In this document: one piece after another, positions 1-6,162 of the stretch
Layout: every line of letters starts with the position of its first letter
How positions within the stretch are numbered: the stretch's first letter is position 1
Assembly: GCF_900547205.1 (NCBI RefSeq)
Contig: NZ_URFY01000035.1
Location: 1-51,097 of the forward strand
Source of the DNA: an uncultured Bacteroides sp.
Lineage (GTDB): Bacteria; Bacteroidota; Bacteroidia; Bacteroidales; Bacteroidaceae
DNA length: 51,097 bases
Direction: 5' to 3'
Translations under genes and position numbers: made by a program
The notes under the pieces: generated by a model
What the model saw: the letters and a program-made list of their open reading frames with translations, nothing else
Told to the model about the DNA's origin: nothing
The model's database searches: none

Positions 1-272
1 ATGATATATTCTTGGAATTCACATTCTAATACTTGTTTATCATAAATTTCTTTGTTAAAATTAACAGGAATAATCAATGTGTCATTAAAGATATAAGGTT
101 CTTCGTTTTCATAGTTTAAGTTAATGCCTATCCGATTAAAATCTTCACTATAAAACCTTATAGCTTTCAAACATTCCCTCTCAACATAATTTGTGATGTG
201 TAATGTTTTCTTCCGAAATTCGTATTTATATTCTACCGTTACATCTTCACTGGTTGGAATTCCTATTTGCAT
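1..272 (-). CDS. Partial array gene, unknown function (3' end outside window)
   Basis: The reading frame is open from an ATG at 272 to the window edge and gives about 90 residues beginning MQIGIPTSEDVTVEYKYEF. AAAAAGG lies just upstream of this ATG, so I prefer it to the in-frame ATG at 293. The visible part is rich in Glu, Lys, Tyr and Asn with alternating beta-like stretches. I do not recognise a family. It has the same strand, base composition and attC-like flank as the following genes, so it is the tenth visible cassette gene and probably another orphan immunity gene (inference). Confidence 0.7.
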   Translation of the reverse strand, partial: MQIGIPTSEDVTVEYKYEFRKKTLHITNYVERECLKAIRFYSEDFNRIGINLNYENEEPYIFNDTLIIPVNFNKEIYDKQVLECEFQEYI

Positions 273-317
273 ATATAACCTTTTTAATATCATATTCCTG
301 TATTATTAATTAAAAGT

Positions 318-368
318 CGATAATGAGATTCAACTAACTGCATTTAGCTGTTAAGATGATTGTTATTG
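318..368 (-). repeat. attC-like cassette site E1
   Basis: Imperfect palindrome with outer arms CGATAATG and TGTTATTG and an inner hairpin AACTGC-atttA-GCTGTT. The stop codon of the 344-841 gene lies in the hairpin loop. The right end TTATTGAC is matched by GTCAATAA at E2. Confidence 0.8.
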
Positions 369-841
369 ACTTGTTTATAAAGAGATGTAATTTCTCTTTT
401 GTATTTAGAAGCATCCGGTATCCTCACTTTCTTTATGTATTCTAATAATTTATCAGGTTGTTCCTTTAGAAAGAAATACTCAATTCCGTAGTCAATCAGA
501 ATAAACGGCACATAACCATGTCGCTCTATTACAACAGACTTTTCATCATCAGCCAATTCTTCACCTTCGGGATATTGCTCAGATTCTGCCTTATTAGGAT
601 TCTGTTCATAATACGTAATCTTTCGAATGGAATATTCTATAATGGCTTTAAGGTGGTTTTGTATATAGTCAGATACAAAAGAGATACTCAACTTAGCTTT
701 CTTCAAATCTTCTTCTGTCATGTTCTTTAGGTGAAAGTCTGCACTATCATAATCAGAAATTCCGATATGCGCTTTTTCTTTTATTTCTTTAAGTGCATCT
801 TGATACATTACGGATGTCATTAGTTCATCTATTGTTTCCAT
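344..841 (-). CDS. Cassette gene: hypothetical (putative orphan immunity protein), 165 aa
   Basis: I chose the ATG at 841 (METIDELMTS) because the longer frame would start at a TTG inside site E2. The protein is acidic and largely helical, with no signal peptide and no membrane segment, so it should be cytoplasmic. The central part carries an acidic linker (EGEELADDEKS) followed by a hydrophobic strand (YVPFILIDYGIEYFFL). I do not recognise the family. Its last codons (HLNS, stop) are supplied by E1. A role in neutralising an effector of a competing bacterium is inferred only from the array context. Confidence 0.75.
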   Translation of the reverse strand: METIDELMTSVMYQDALKEIKEKAHIGISDYDSADFHLKNMTEEDLKKAKLSISFVSDYIQNHLKAIIEYSIRKITYYEQNPNKAESEQYPEGEELADDEKSVVIERHGYVPFILIDYGIEYFFLKEQPDKLLEYIKKVRIPDASKYKREITSLYKQVNNNHLNS

Positions 842-859
842 TTCTTTTGTTTTAATTGT

Positions 860-913
860 CAATAATGTTCTGCGGCTAACCGCCCTTTTGAGAGGTTGAG
901 TCGTTTGTTACCG
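860..913 (-). repeat. attC-like cassette site E2
   Basis: Outer arms CAATAATG and TGTTACCG. The inner arms are GGCTAACCGCCC and GAGAGGTTGAG, which pair imperfectly. The right end TTACCGAT is matched by ATCGGTAA at E3. Confidence 0.8.
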
Positions 914-918
914 ATGTT

Positions 919-1596
919 TCAATTTTGCCAAAATCCACCAACGAGATTAACCAACCTGTTATCTTTAAATTTGCCATAGAAATAGATTATTCCATGATTA
1001 AATGGTTCATTCCCTATGACCTGATTTCGCAAATAAGAGCTTTCATCAAATTGCATGACGAATACATATTTGTCCTTTTCCAATTCTATATAATACGACT
1101 GCTCATCTTGAAGTAAAGCAGGTGTTCCTCCTATTTTATTCCCAAATATGGGTTCTAACAGCATTTCATTAGGCTCATCAACATCTTCTACTTCTCTAAT
1201 ATCGTCATTAATGCCCTTAGAAACTAATTGCTTAGGAATAATGTACTTATTACATATAGCATCATTCTCTCCTCTTAAACTTGGTATATGTGCGATACAC
1301 TTTATAGGGAAATACGGATATTTACAATCTCGGTTGTATGCCTTAAAATCTTTAGGGATGAAAATAGAGATTTCAGAACCTACAATATTAGGGAGTAAAT
1401 CTGCTCCTATACTAATGTAGTAAACATATTCTTGTAAGTCATACTCTGCTATTTTCAGATCATCATCAAAATAAGCCGGTGCATAGCCACCAATTCTTGA
1501 TCCGCTTTGTTCGTCATGCTCCGATATGGCAAATTGCAAAGACTTCTTTCTTTCAACAAAAAGTTCATTATAAGTATCTTCCATTTGTATCTTCAT
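919..1596 (-). CDS. Cassette gene: YwqG/DUF1963-like protein, 225 aa
   Basis: I chose the ATG at 1596 (MKIQMEDTY), 15 bases inside site E3. The longer frame starts within the site's hairpin. The C-terminal half shows the DUF1963/YwqG pattern: GGTPALLQDEQSYY, then a strand KYVFVMQFDES, then HGIIYFYGKF near the end. This family occurs in polymorphic-toxin immunity loci, which fits the array (established for the family; function here inferred). There is no signal peptide. The stop codon lies five bases before E2. An alternative start is the ATG at 1584. Confidence 0.75.
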   Translation of the reverse strand: MKIQMEDTYNELFVERKKSLQFAISEHDEQSGSRIGGYAPAYFDDDLKIAEYDLQEYVYYISIGADLLPNIVGSEISIFIPKDFKAYNRDCKYPYFPIKCIAHIPSLRGENDAICNKYIIPKQLVSKGINDDIREVEDVDEPNEMLLEPIFGNKIGGTPALLQDEQSYYIELEKDKYVFVMQFDESSYLRNQVIGNEPFNHGIIYFYGKFKDNRLVNLVGGFWQN

Positions 1597-1611
1597 TTTT
1601 ATTTCAATAAT

Positions 1612-1666
1612 CGGTAATGGTTTGGTGAGAAACTGCATTTGGCAGTTTACTCGACCTTGTTATCTG
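1612..1666 (-). repeat. attC-like cassette site E3
   Basis: The cleanest copy: outer arms CGGTAATG and TGTTATCTG around a perfect hairpin AAACTGC-atttg-GCAGTTT. The right end TTATCTGTA is matched by TACAGATAA at E4. Confidence 0.85.
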
Positions 1667-1671
1667 TATCA

Positions 1672-2157
1672 TTATAAGCTGGCAAAATCTTCATTTTTAA
1701 TCTTTTCTTTATCTTCTTCTGTATAGAAGCACATTATATATCCTTCTAAGCATTCTTCTAAATTGTATTTTGTTTCCATATCATGTAACCACTTCTCTAT
1801 CTCATTTAAATCTTTTCCATACAGGGTTTCCTTAATATTTTCGGAGAGAAGTTGTTCGGGTAGTATCAATAGAAGAAAACCTTTGTCTTTTTTCAAGGAA
1901 AGTAATATGTTTTCATCAATAGAACAATGAACATATTCTATGTTATCCCAATCCTTAATAGACAAATGAAGCACATTACCTTTCATGCTTTCTTCTCCAT
2001 AAGCATCTGTTCCTACTATATAGGGAAAAAGTTCATATTCCGATTCATATACGCAATCATTATAGGTTTTCTTAAAATCTTGTCCACCTTTGTTGTTTTC
2101 TCCCACAATAACAATGATGTTATTATTATCAATATCAAATACCTTAATTTCATTCAT
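1672..2157 (-). CDS. Cassette gene: hypothetical acidic protein, 161 aa
   Basis: Begins MNEIKVFDIDNNN. The protein is acidic, with strand-rich N-terminal half (IIVIVGENN, HLSIKDW) and a helical C-terminus (LNEIEKWLHDMETKYNLEECLEGY). No signal peptide, transmembrane segment or known motif is visible. It is the only array gene with a long leader (about 96 bases to E4), and that leader holds a hairpin and a weak -7-like sequence, so it may have its own transcription start. Family not recognised; the immunity role is inferred from context. Confidence 0.7.
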   Translation of the reverse strand: MNEIKVFDIDNNNIIVIVGENNKGGQDFKKTYNDCVYESEYELFPYIVGTDAYGEESMKGNVLHLSIKDWDNIEYVHCSIDENILLSLKKDKGFLLLILPEQLLSENIKETLYGKDLNEIEKWLHDMETKYNLEECLEGYIMCFYTEEDKEKIKNEDFASL

Positions 2158-2191
2158 ATTTCTTTGTTTTTTTATTTATATTCCAATGATT

Positions 2192-2239
2192 AAGAGCCAA
2201 ATATTATGTTTGCTCTTCTAAAATATTATGGCTCTTTTT
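2192..2239 (+). terminator. Hairpin with T-run in the 1672-2157 leader
   Basis: Arms AAGAGCCAAATATT and AATATTATGGCTCTT pair with one bulged base and are followed by five T on the plus strand. Read on the plus strand it looks like an intrinsic terminator, but no plus-strand gene precedes it. Read on the minus strand it is a structured leader. Confidence 0.45.
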
Positions 2240-2253
2240 CTTCGTTCTAATTA

Positions 2254-2307
2254 CAGATAATGGGTTGACAAGGAGCTGCGTTTGGCAGCTAACTTGGCTT
2301 GTTAGTA
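2254..2307 (-). repeat. attC-like cassette site E4
   Basis: Outer arms CAGATAATG and TGTTAGTA; perfect inner hairpin AGCTGC-gtttg-GCAGCT. Its right end TTAGTA has no complement at E5, unlike the other sites. Confidence 0.8.
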
Positions 2308-2316
2308 TTCTTTTTG

Positions 2317-3009
2317 TTAGAATAGATGTTTCAAATGTTCCATGCCATTGTGTGGGATGAATTGTAGTTGTATACGATCAGCATAGTTGTGTTGTATATA
2401 TTTATCTATATCATCTACATCATCCATACTCACATTAAGCCGCAGCCCACCACCATGAAAATGTATCCAAATCCCATTTTCAGACTGCTCCAATGAATAT
2501 CCTTTTGTCATTATGTTATAAATCCAACCATGACTTTTTAATAAACTTTCATTGTTCGTTAGTTCTGATTTTATCATAGGGGATAAGGAGTTGAATTGAA
2601 GTAGCATTGCTCGTTGTATTCCCATAGCCTTAATTTTTAGGCTTTTACAGGCAATAGCTCTTTTTACTATTTCTTTAAGGAAATAAATGTATGCTTCTTT
2701 ATCATACTCCATATCGCCAATCAAACTAAGAGGTCTGAAAGTAGTTGAACATATAATAATGAATTTTTGATGCGAACTACCTTTATTCATTAAGTCTAAT
2801 ATATGCTCTCGTATGTTAGAAGAAATTAGAGCTAAAACGTACAAATGTCCACTACAATATTCCCATACAGACTTTTTCTTGTCAAACGCACATTGCATAA
2901 TAAAATCAACATCTTCCGTCATGTTCGCAATATTTTCATGTCGCTGAAACATTTGAAACAGATTGTTACTGATTTCTTCCGAAATCCTTATTTTATCGTT
3001 GTCATTCAT
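2317..3009 (-). CDS. Cassette gene: hypothetical protein, 230 aa
   Basis: Begins MNDNDKIRISEEIS, 11 bases from E5. The N-terminal two thirds look all-helical (hydrophobic heptads such as LYVLALISSNIREHILDLM and FLKEIVKRAIACKSLKIKAM), and the C-terminus has strands around IWIHFHGGGLRLNVSMDD. No signal peptide or clear membrane segment. I do not recognise the family. It is the longest unknown in the array, and its cassette is the one whose two ends do not match, so it may be a decayed or fused cassette. Confidence 0.72.
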   Translation of the reverse strand: MNDNDKIRISEEISNNLFQMFQRHENIANMTEDVDFIMQCAFDKKKSVWEYCSGHLYVLALISSNIREHILDLMNKGSSHQKFIIICSTTFRPLSLIGDMEYDKEAYIYFLKEIVKRAIACKSLKIKAMGIQRAMLLQFNSLSPMIKSELTNNESLLKSHGWIYNIMTKGYSLEQSENGIWIHFHGGGLRLNVSMDDVDDIDKYIQHNYADRIQLQFIPHNGMEHLKHLF

Positions 3010-3020
3010 AATCGTTCTAT

Positions 3021-3070
3021 CAAAATGGGGTTCAACTAACAGTTTTTAGCTGTTAAGATATTTATTATCG
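3021..3070 (-). repeat. Degenerate attC-like site E5
   Basis: The inner hairpin AACAG-ttttta-GCTGTT is kept, but the outer arms are CAAAATG and TTATTATCG instead of TAATG and TGTTA. The stop codon of the 3046-3531 gene lies inside. Likely a decayed site. Confidence 0.65.
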
Positions 3071-3531
3071 TCATATTTAGACTTTTCCGATTTGTTGCAC
3101 TGCTCAATCCAATCTTTCTCTATTTCTGCTGGTATGTCGCATAATGAATATACATCATACCAACCATCTCTAAAAATATAAGTCTTATTACAACCATACG
3201 CAATGAACAATGCTTTTGCGTATTCTATCACAGAAGTATAATAATTAAAAGAGAAAAAGTTTATTAATTCGTGCCATTCTTTATTGTAGCTATTGAATAC
3301 ATCGTTTATGCTACAATCACCCTGCGTATTCGGATATATATATACATTTTTCTCTTCAAAATAAATCATTATTTGAAGACTGCCATTTATTCTCATTACA
3401 CATACTCCTTTTTGTGTGTATGGGATAATTTTTCTTTTTATAGCTAAAGCGTACAACTCATGAAGCTTAATGTTCGGGTTGATGCTTATAGCTGTAAGAA
3501 TATTGTCGCTGTTTATTAGCTTTATTTTCAT
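3046..3531 (-). CDS. Cassette gene: hypothetical protein, 161 aa
   Basis: Begins MKIKLINSDNILTAIS. The first 70 residues alternate strands and turns (LQIMIYFEEKNVYIYPNTQGD). A helical segment follows (WHELINFFSFNYYTSVIEYAKALFIAYG), then a charged tail. There is no signal peptide. The last five residues (KYLNS) and the stop are encoded by site E5, the same tail motif (LNS) as the 344-841 gene, although the two proteins are otherwise unrelated. Family not recognised. Confidence 0.72.
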   Translation of the reverse strand: MKIKLINSDNILTAISINPNIKLHELYALAIKRKIIPYTQKGVCVMRINGSLQIMIYFEEKNVYIYPNTQGDCSINDVFNSYNKEWHELINFFSFNYYTSVIEYAKALFIAYGCNKTYIFRDGWYDVYSLCDIPAEIEKDWIEQCNKSEKSKYDDNKYLNS

Positions 3532-3557
3532 TCTCTAAATGATACTTATTACTTTGG

Positions 3558-3609
3558 TGATAATGTGTTTCAGCTAACTGCGTTTAGCAGTTAAGGTGAT
3601 TGTTACCAA
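3558..3609 (-). repeat. attC-like cassette site E6
   Basis: Outer arms TGATAATG and TGTTACCAA; inner hairpin AACTGC-gttta-GCAGTT. The right end TTACCAATA is matched by TATTGGTAA at E7. The left end shares only TTATC with E5. Confidence 0.8.
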
Positions 3610-3613
3610 TATT

Positions 3614-3835
3614 CTATTCAATCTTTAGGATTAATAATTTAGAAATATCATTTGCGCCACCTCTACTTGTATCTATATCCACAACGACATTTCCACATTT
3701 ACAAGTAGCATTGGTATCAGGATAAGATTGAATAATAGATTTACAATTTAAGCATAAGTAAAATACATCTCTTCCCACAGGAATACCTTCTCGATGGTTA
3801 TAATCAAGAACAACTATATTTTTTCTCTTATTCAT
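3614..3835 (-). CDS. Cassette gene: small zinc-ribbon-like protein, 73 aa
   Basis: The protein begins MNKRKNIVVLDYNHREG and has two Cys pairs, CLNC near residue 29 and CKCG near residue 45, which is the spacing of a single zinc ribbon. A hydrophilic stretch with RGGAND and a short hydrophobic C-terminus (ISKLLILKIE) follow. It is cytoplasmic by sequence. Starts 13 bases from E7 and stops five bases before E6, so almost the whole cassette is coding. I cannot name the family; zinc binding is predicted from the cysteines only. Confidence 0.72.
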   Translation of the reverse strand: MNKRKNIVVLDYNHREGIPVGRDVFYLCLNCKSIIQSYPDTNATCKCGNVVVDIDTSRGGANDISKLLILKIE

Positions 3836-3848
3836 TTTAATTTCATTT

Positions 3849-3906
3849 ATTGGTAATGTTCGGCAGCTAATCGCTATTTTGGGCGATTGAGGTGTTTGTT
3901 ATCAAT
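3849..3906 (-). repeat. attC-like cassette site E7
   Basis: Outer arms ATTGGTAATG and TGTTATCAAT; inner arms AATCGC and GCGATT. The right end TTATCAAT is matched by ATTGATAA at E8. The 3867-4736 gene ends inside it. Confidence 0.82.
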
Positions 3907-4736
3907 CTATTAATTTGCTCCATTGTATGCGAATAATGTTTCTTATTAGGAGTAAAGCATACTTTTTTTAATGTAGGACTTTCTAATAATGGAAACAAAT
4001 TTCCATCTTTGCAATTCCAAAAACGGAATGATGTTAAAGACTCCATGCTCTTGATAAACTCCAGATTGTCCAACTCTGATATAAAAAGACCATGAACACT
4101 TTGGTTATTTGCTAATTCTGAATAGTCACGTAAGCCACTATTTTTTTCAAATGAAAGATCTGCTACATAGTTTAACTGATTAATACTGCTAATATCTTTC
4201 AGTTTCCTATTATGTGCCAGAACTAAAGTATCAATATATCTTAGTTCTGCTATACCTTGTAAACTTTCTATTTTTGATTGATATATGTGCAATACCTTTA
4301 TAGACTCCCAATTAGAGAACAGTCGCAGGTCTTGTCCTGAGAATTTGCGAATAACGGCACTTTTCAAGTGCTTCAATTTATCTAAGTTTTGGAAGTTCTT
4401 ATTATATACGATACCAATGTTTTGGAGTGCACCAAATCTTTTAAAATCTATAGGTAAATCCACTTCCTCTGAATATAAAGTTTCTAACTTTTGAAAAGAG
4501 TATATGTATTCAATATTTGTGATATGGATAGGACTTATGCCGGTTATGGATAAGAATACTATTTGATTGGCAACTTTTTCAAAAAGTCTGAAGTCCATCG
4601 CTGCACCAAAAGTGTTCCTTATTTGCAAACCATCACAACCATTAGCAAGAGCAAATTCTATTCCCTGTTCAAATTCATTCGATTCAAACATTAATTTTTT
4701 CTTGCATTTATTTGTCTCAGCTTCATGTATTTGCAT
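3867..4736 (-). CDS. Cassette gene: leucine-rich-repeat-like protein, 289 aa
   Basis: Begins MQIHEAETNK. From about residue 60 there is a series of irregular 20-24-residue repeats with spaced Leu/Ile (FLSITGIS, LETLYSEEVDLP, LKSAVIRKFSG, IKVLHIYQSKIESLQGI, IDTLVLAHNRKLKDISSI, VADLSFEKNSGLRDYSEL). This is the pattern of a short LRR solenoid, which usually binds other proteins. There is no signal peptide, so it should be cytoplasmic. The last ten residues run through site E7 and the stop lies in its far arm. Binding an incoming effector is an inference from context. Confidence 0.75.
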   Translation of the reverse strand: MQIHEAETNKCKKKLMFESNEFEQGIEFALANGCDGLQIRNTFGAAMDFRLFEKVANQIVFLSITGISPIHITNIEYIYSFQKLETLYSEEVDLPIDFKRFGALQNIGIVYNKNFQNLDKLKHLKSAVIRKFSGQDLRLFSNWESIKVLHIYQSKIESLQGIAELRYIDTLVLAHNRKLKDISSINQLNYVADLSFEKNSGLRDYSELANNQSVHGLFISELDNLEFIKSMESLTSFRFWNCKDGNLFPLLESPTLKKVCFTPNKKHYSHTMEQINRLITNTSIAQNSD

Positions 4737-4749
4737 ATTAATCTTATTT

Positions 4750-4808
4750 ATTGATAATGGGGTGCAGCTAATCGCCGTTTAGTGGCGATTGAGGTGCATG
4801 TTAGCGAT
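4750..4808 (-). repeat. attC-like cassette site E8
   Basis: Outer arms ATTGATAATG and TGTTAGCGAT; inner hairpin AATCGCC-gtttagt-GGCGATT. The right end TTAGCGATATA is matched by 11 bases at E9, the longest match in the series. The 4779-5228 gene ends in the loop. Confidence 0.83.
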
Positions 4809-5228
4809 ATATATATTTTTTTCTTGTTCAACGTATGTTTCAAGTAAAGACCAAATATCAAAACTTGTATATAAATAAAACGACTTACTCAATGTCTCAA
4901 TTTCATCACTACAAGGAGATGTTTGGTAAATAGCATATATTTTGGATAATATATCAGCCTCTTGATTAGCTCCTATATTTTGAAATGCTTTAATTATTTT
5001 AGGGATAATGCAGTTAATCCAATTTTCAAGAACTCCACCTATACCATTCATTGCAAGTTCAGTATCGAACTCTATAATATAGATTGCATCTTGAATGAAT
5101 TTAGGATAATTACCTAACTTGTCAAGTTCAGGGAACTCTTTTTCATACATTTCTGCCCCTAATGTTTGAATTATATCATCAGCTGATAAGTGAGGTAAAT
5201 TTTCTAATATGTTATCTAAAGTATTCAT
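4779..5228 (-). CDS. Cassette gene: DMP19/DUF4375-like protein, 149 aa
   Basis: Begins MNTLDNILENLPHLS. The middle matches the DMP19/DUF4375 pattern: a helix with FIQDAIYIIEFDTELAMNGIGGVLENW and then IIKAFQNIGANQEADIL, where members usually read E-x-x-N-G-G-F. Members of this family are common in immunity-gene neighbourhoods (family knowledge). The canonical NGG is NGIGG here, so the assignment is moderate. The last residues (HLNRH) come from site E8. No signal peptide. Confidence 0.72.
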   Translation of the reverse strand: MNTLDNILENLPHLSADDIIQTLGAEMYEKEFPELDKLGNYPKFIQDAIYIIEFDTELAMNGIGGVLENWINCIIPKIIKAFQNIGANQEADILSKIYAIYQTSPCSDEIETLSKSFYLYTSFDIWSLLETYVEQEKNIYIANMHLNRH

Positions 5229-5241
5229 ATATTTTCTGTTA

Positions 5242-5300
5242 TATCGCTAATGGTTTGTGAATAATAGACCGTTAGGGCAGTTCATTCGCTTGTTATCAAT
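5242..5300 (-). repeat. attC-like cassette site E9
   Basis: Outer arms TATCGCTAATG and TGTTATCAAT. The inner part is less symmetrical than in other sites (GACC-gtta-GGGC region). The right end TTATCAAT is matched by ATTGATAA at E10. Confidence 0.75.
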
Positions 5301-5304
5301 ATTT

Positions 5305-5829
5305 TTACTCCCAATGGTAAATTTCATATTGTCTTTCTACCGTTTTACGCACCCATTCATAGGGTGAATTTCTAAATTCTTTTATACATTCTACAGCTTT
5401 TGGAGTTCCTATTTTTCCCAATGCCCAGATACACTTGTTCCATATTGGAACCATGAAATCTTCTTCTTCACCTTTGTAATAGTCATAAACAGTATGTAAT
5501 ATTTTACAGAAAATAAAAGTATTTTCCACATCTACTTTTTCAGTCAAATATTCAACTAATTGTTCATGTTCCTGATGCCAATCTTCCTCTATCATTTTTT
5601 TTACAATGGGTAAATAGGTGTCATAATAAAGAATATCCAGTTCTAAAATATACAGTACTAAAATAAGATACATTAACATTTTTCCATCCTTGCTATTATA
5701 AGTATCCTCTAATAATTGTTTGATAGAGTTCTCGTTCAAATCAATGGAAGCATTTGCATAAAATGTATCTTTGTCTATCCGTTCGGAAACCAAGTCCAAT
5801 ATTAGCGTTTTATCTTTTTCTGTCAACAT
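5305..5829 (-). CDS. Cassette gene: HEAT-like helical protein, 174 aa (first cassette)
   Basis: Begins MLTEKDKTLILDLVSERI. All helical; the C-terminal 50 residues (PIWNKCIWALGKIGTPKAVECIKEF then YEWVRKTVERQY) look like one HEAT-type repeat pair, as in several Imm families. The middle has a long hydrophobic helix (MLMYLILVLYILELDILYY) that could be mistaken for a membrane segment but sits in a helical repeat context. This is the first gene after the recombinase and transposase, so in integron logic it would be the most recently added cassette (inference). Confidence 0.74.
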   Translation of the reverse strand: MLTEKDKTLILDLVSERIDKDTFYANASIDLNENSIKQLLEDTYNSKDGKMLMYLILVLYILELDILYYDTYLPIVKKMIEEDWHQEHEQLVEYLTEKVDVENTFIFCKILHTVYDYYKGEEEDFMVPIWNKCIWALGKIGTPKAVECIKEFRNSPYEWVRKTVERQYEIYHWE

Positions 5830-5856
5830 AAATAATTTGGATTTACGATTTGTATG

Positions 5857-5913
5857 ATTGATAATGTTAAGAGGATAACCGCCTTTTCGGGCGGTTGATC
5901 CTTATGTTCGAGG
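5857..5913 (-). repeat. attC-like site E10, recombinase-proximal end
   Basis: Left arm ATTGATAATG is normal and the inner hairpin is strong (AACCGCC-ttttcg-GGCGGTT), but the right end reads TGTTCGAGG instead of TGTTA. As the last site before the recombinase side it may play the part of a platform (attI-like) site; inference. Confidence 0.72.
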
Positions 5914-5923
5914 CTTCCTATTT

Positions 5924-5972
5924 GCAGCCTTTCGGCTGCTTAAAAAACCTCCAAGCAGCCCTTAGGCTGCTT
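5924..5972 (-). promoter_or_regulatory. Two hairpins with interchangeable arms between transposase and array
   Basis: GCAGCC-tttc-GGCTGC (5924-5939) and AAGCAGCC-ctta-GGCTGCTT (5953-5972) are perfect stems. The segment GGCTGCTT at 5934-5941 can also pair with AAGCAGCC at 5953-5960, so the two structures exclude a third. On the minus strand the second stem is followed by GGAGG and six T, like an intrinsic terminator. It may be an attenuator of array transcription or the end structure of the HUH element. From 5973 to the transposase stop I see no further feature. Confidence 0.5.
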
Positions 5973-6162
5973 ACCTTATTATTAGAAATTCAGTTTTTTC
6001 ACTGTGCTTACCAATGAACAGAAAAGCAAATACTTATTCTGCTTCCGGCTGTTCTGAGGTATTACATTCCATTTACAAGTCATTTTTTGTTCTCCTTTCA
6101 TTCTTTTTTATAGGATTTCCATGCTTTTCTTTGCAACAAGGCACAGTTATCCCGATGATACG

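Noticed and set aside
4285..4782. Plus-strand frames of 69-71 codons opposite the LRR-like cassette gene
   Set aside because: No start signals, and the minus-strand gene has regular leucine spacing.
318..5913. CRISPR array or simple direct-repeat array
   Set aside because: The repeated units are spaced by whole genes of different length, vary in sequence, and are palindromes with conserved ends, not constant repeats with short spacers.
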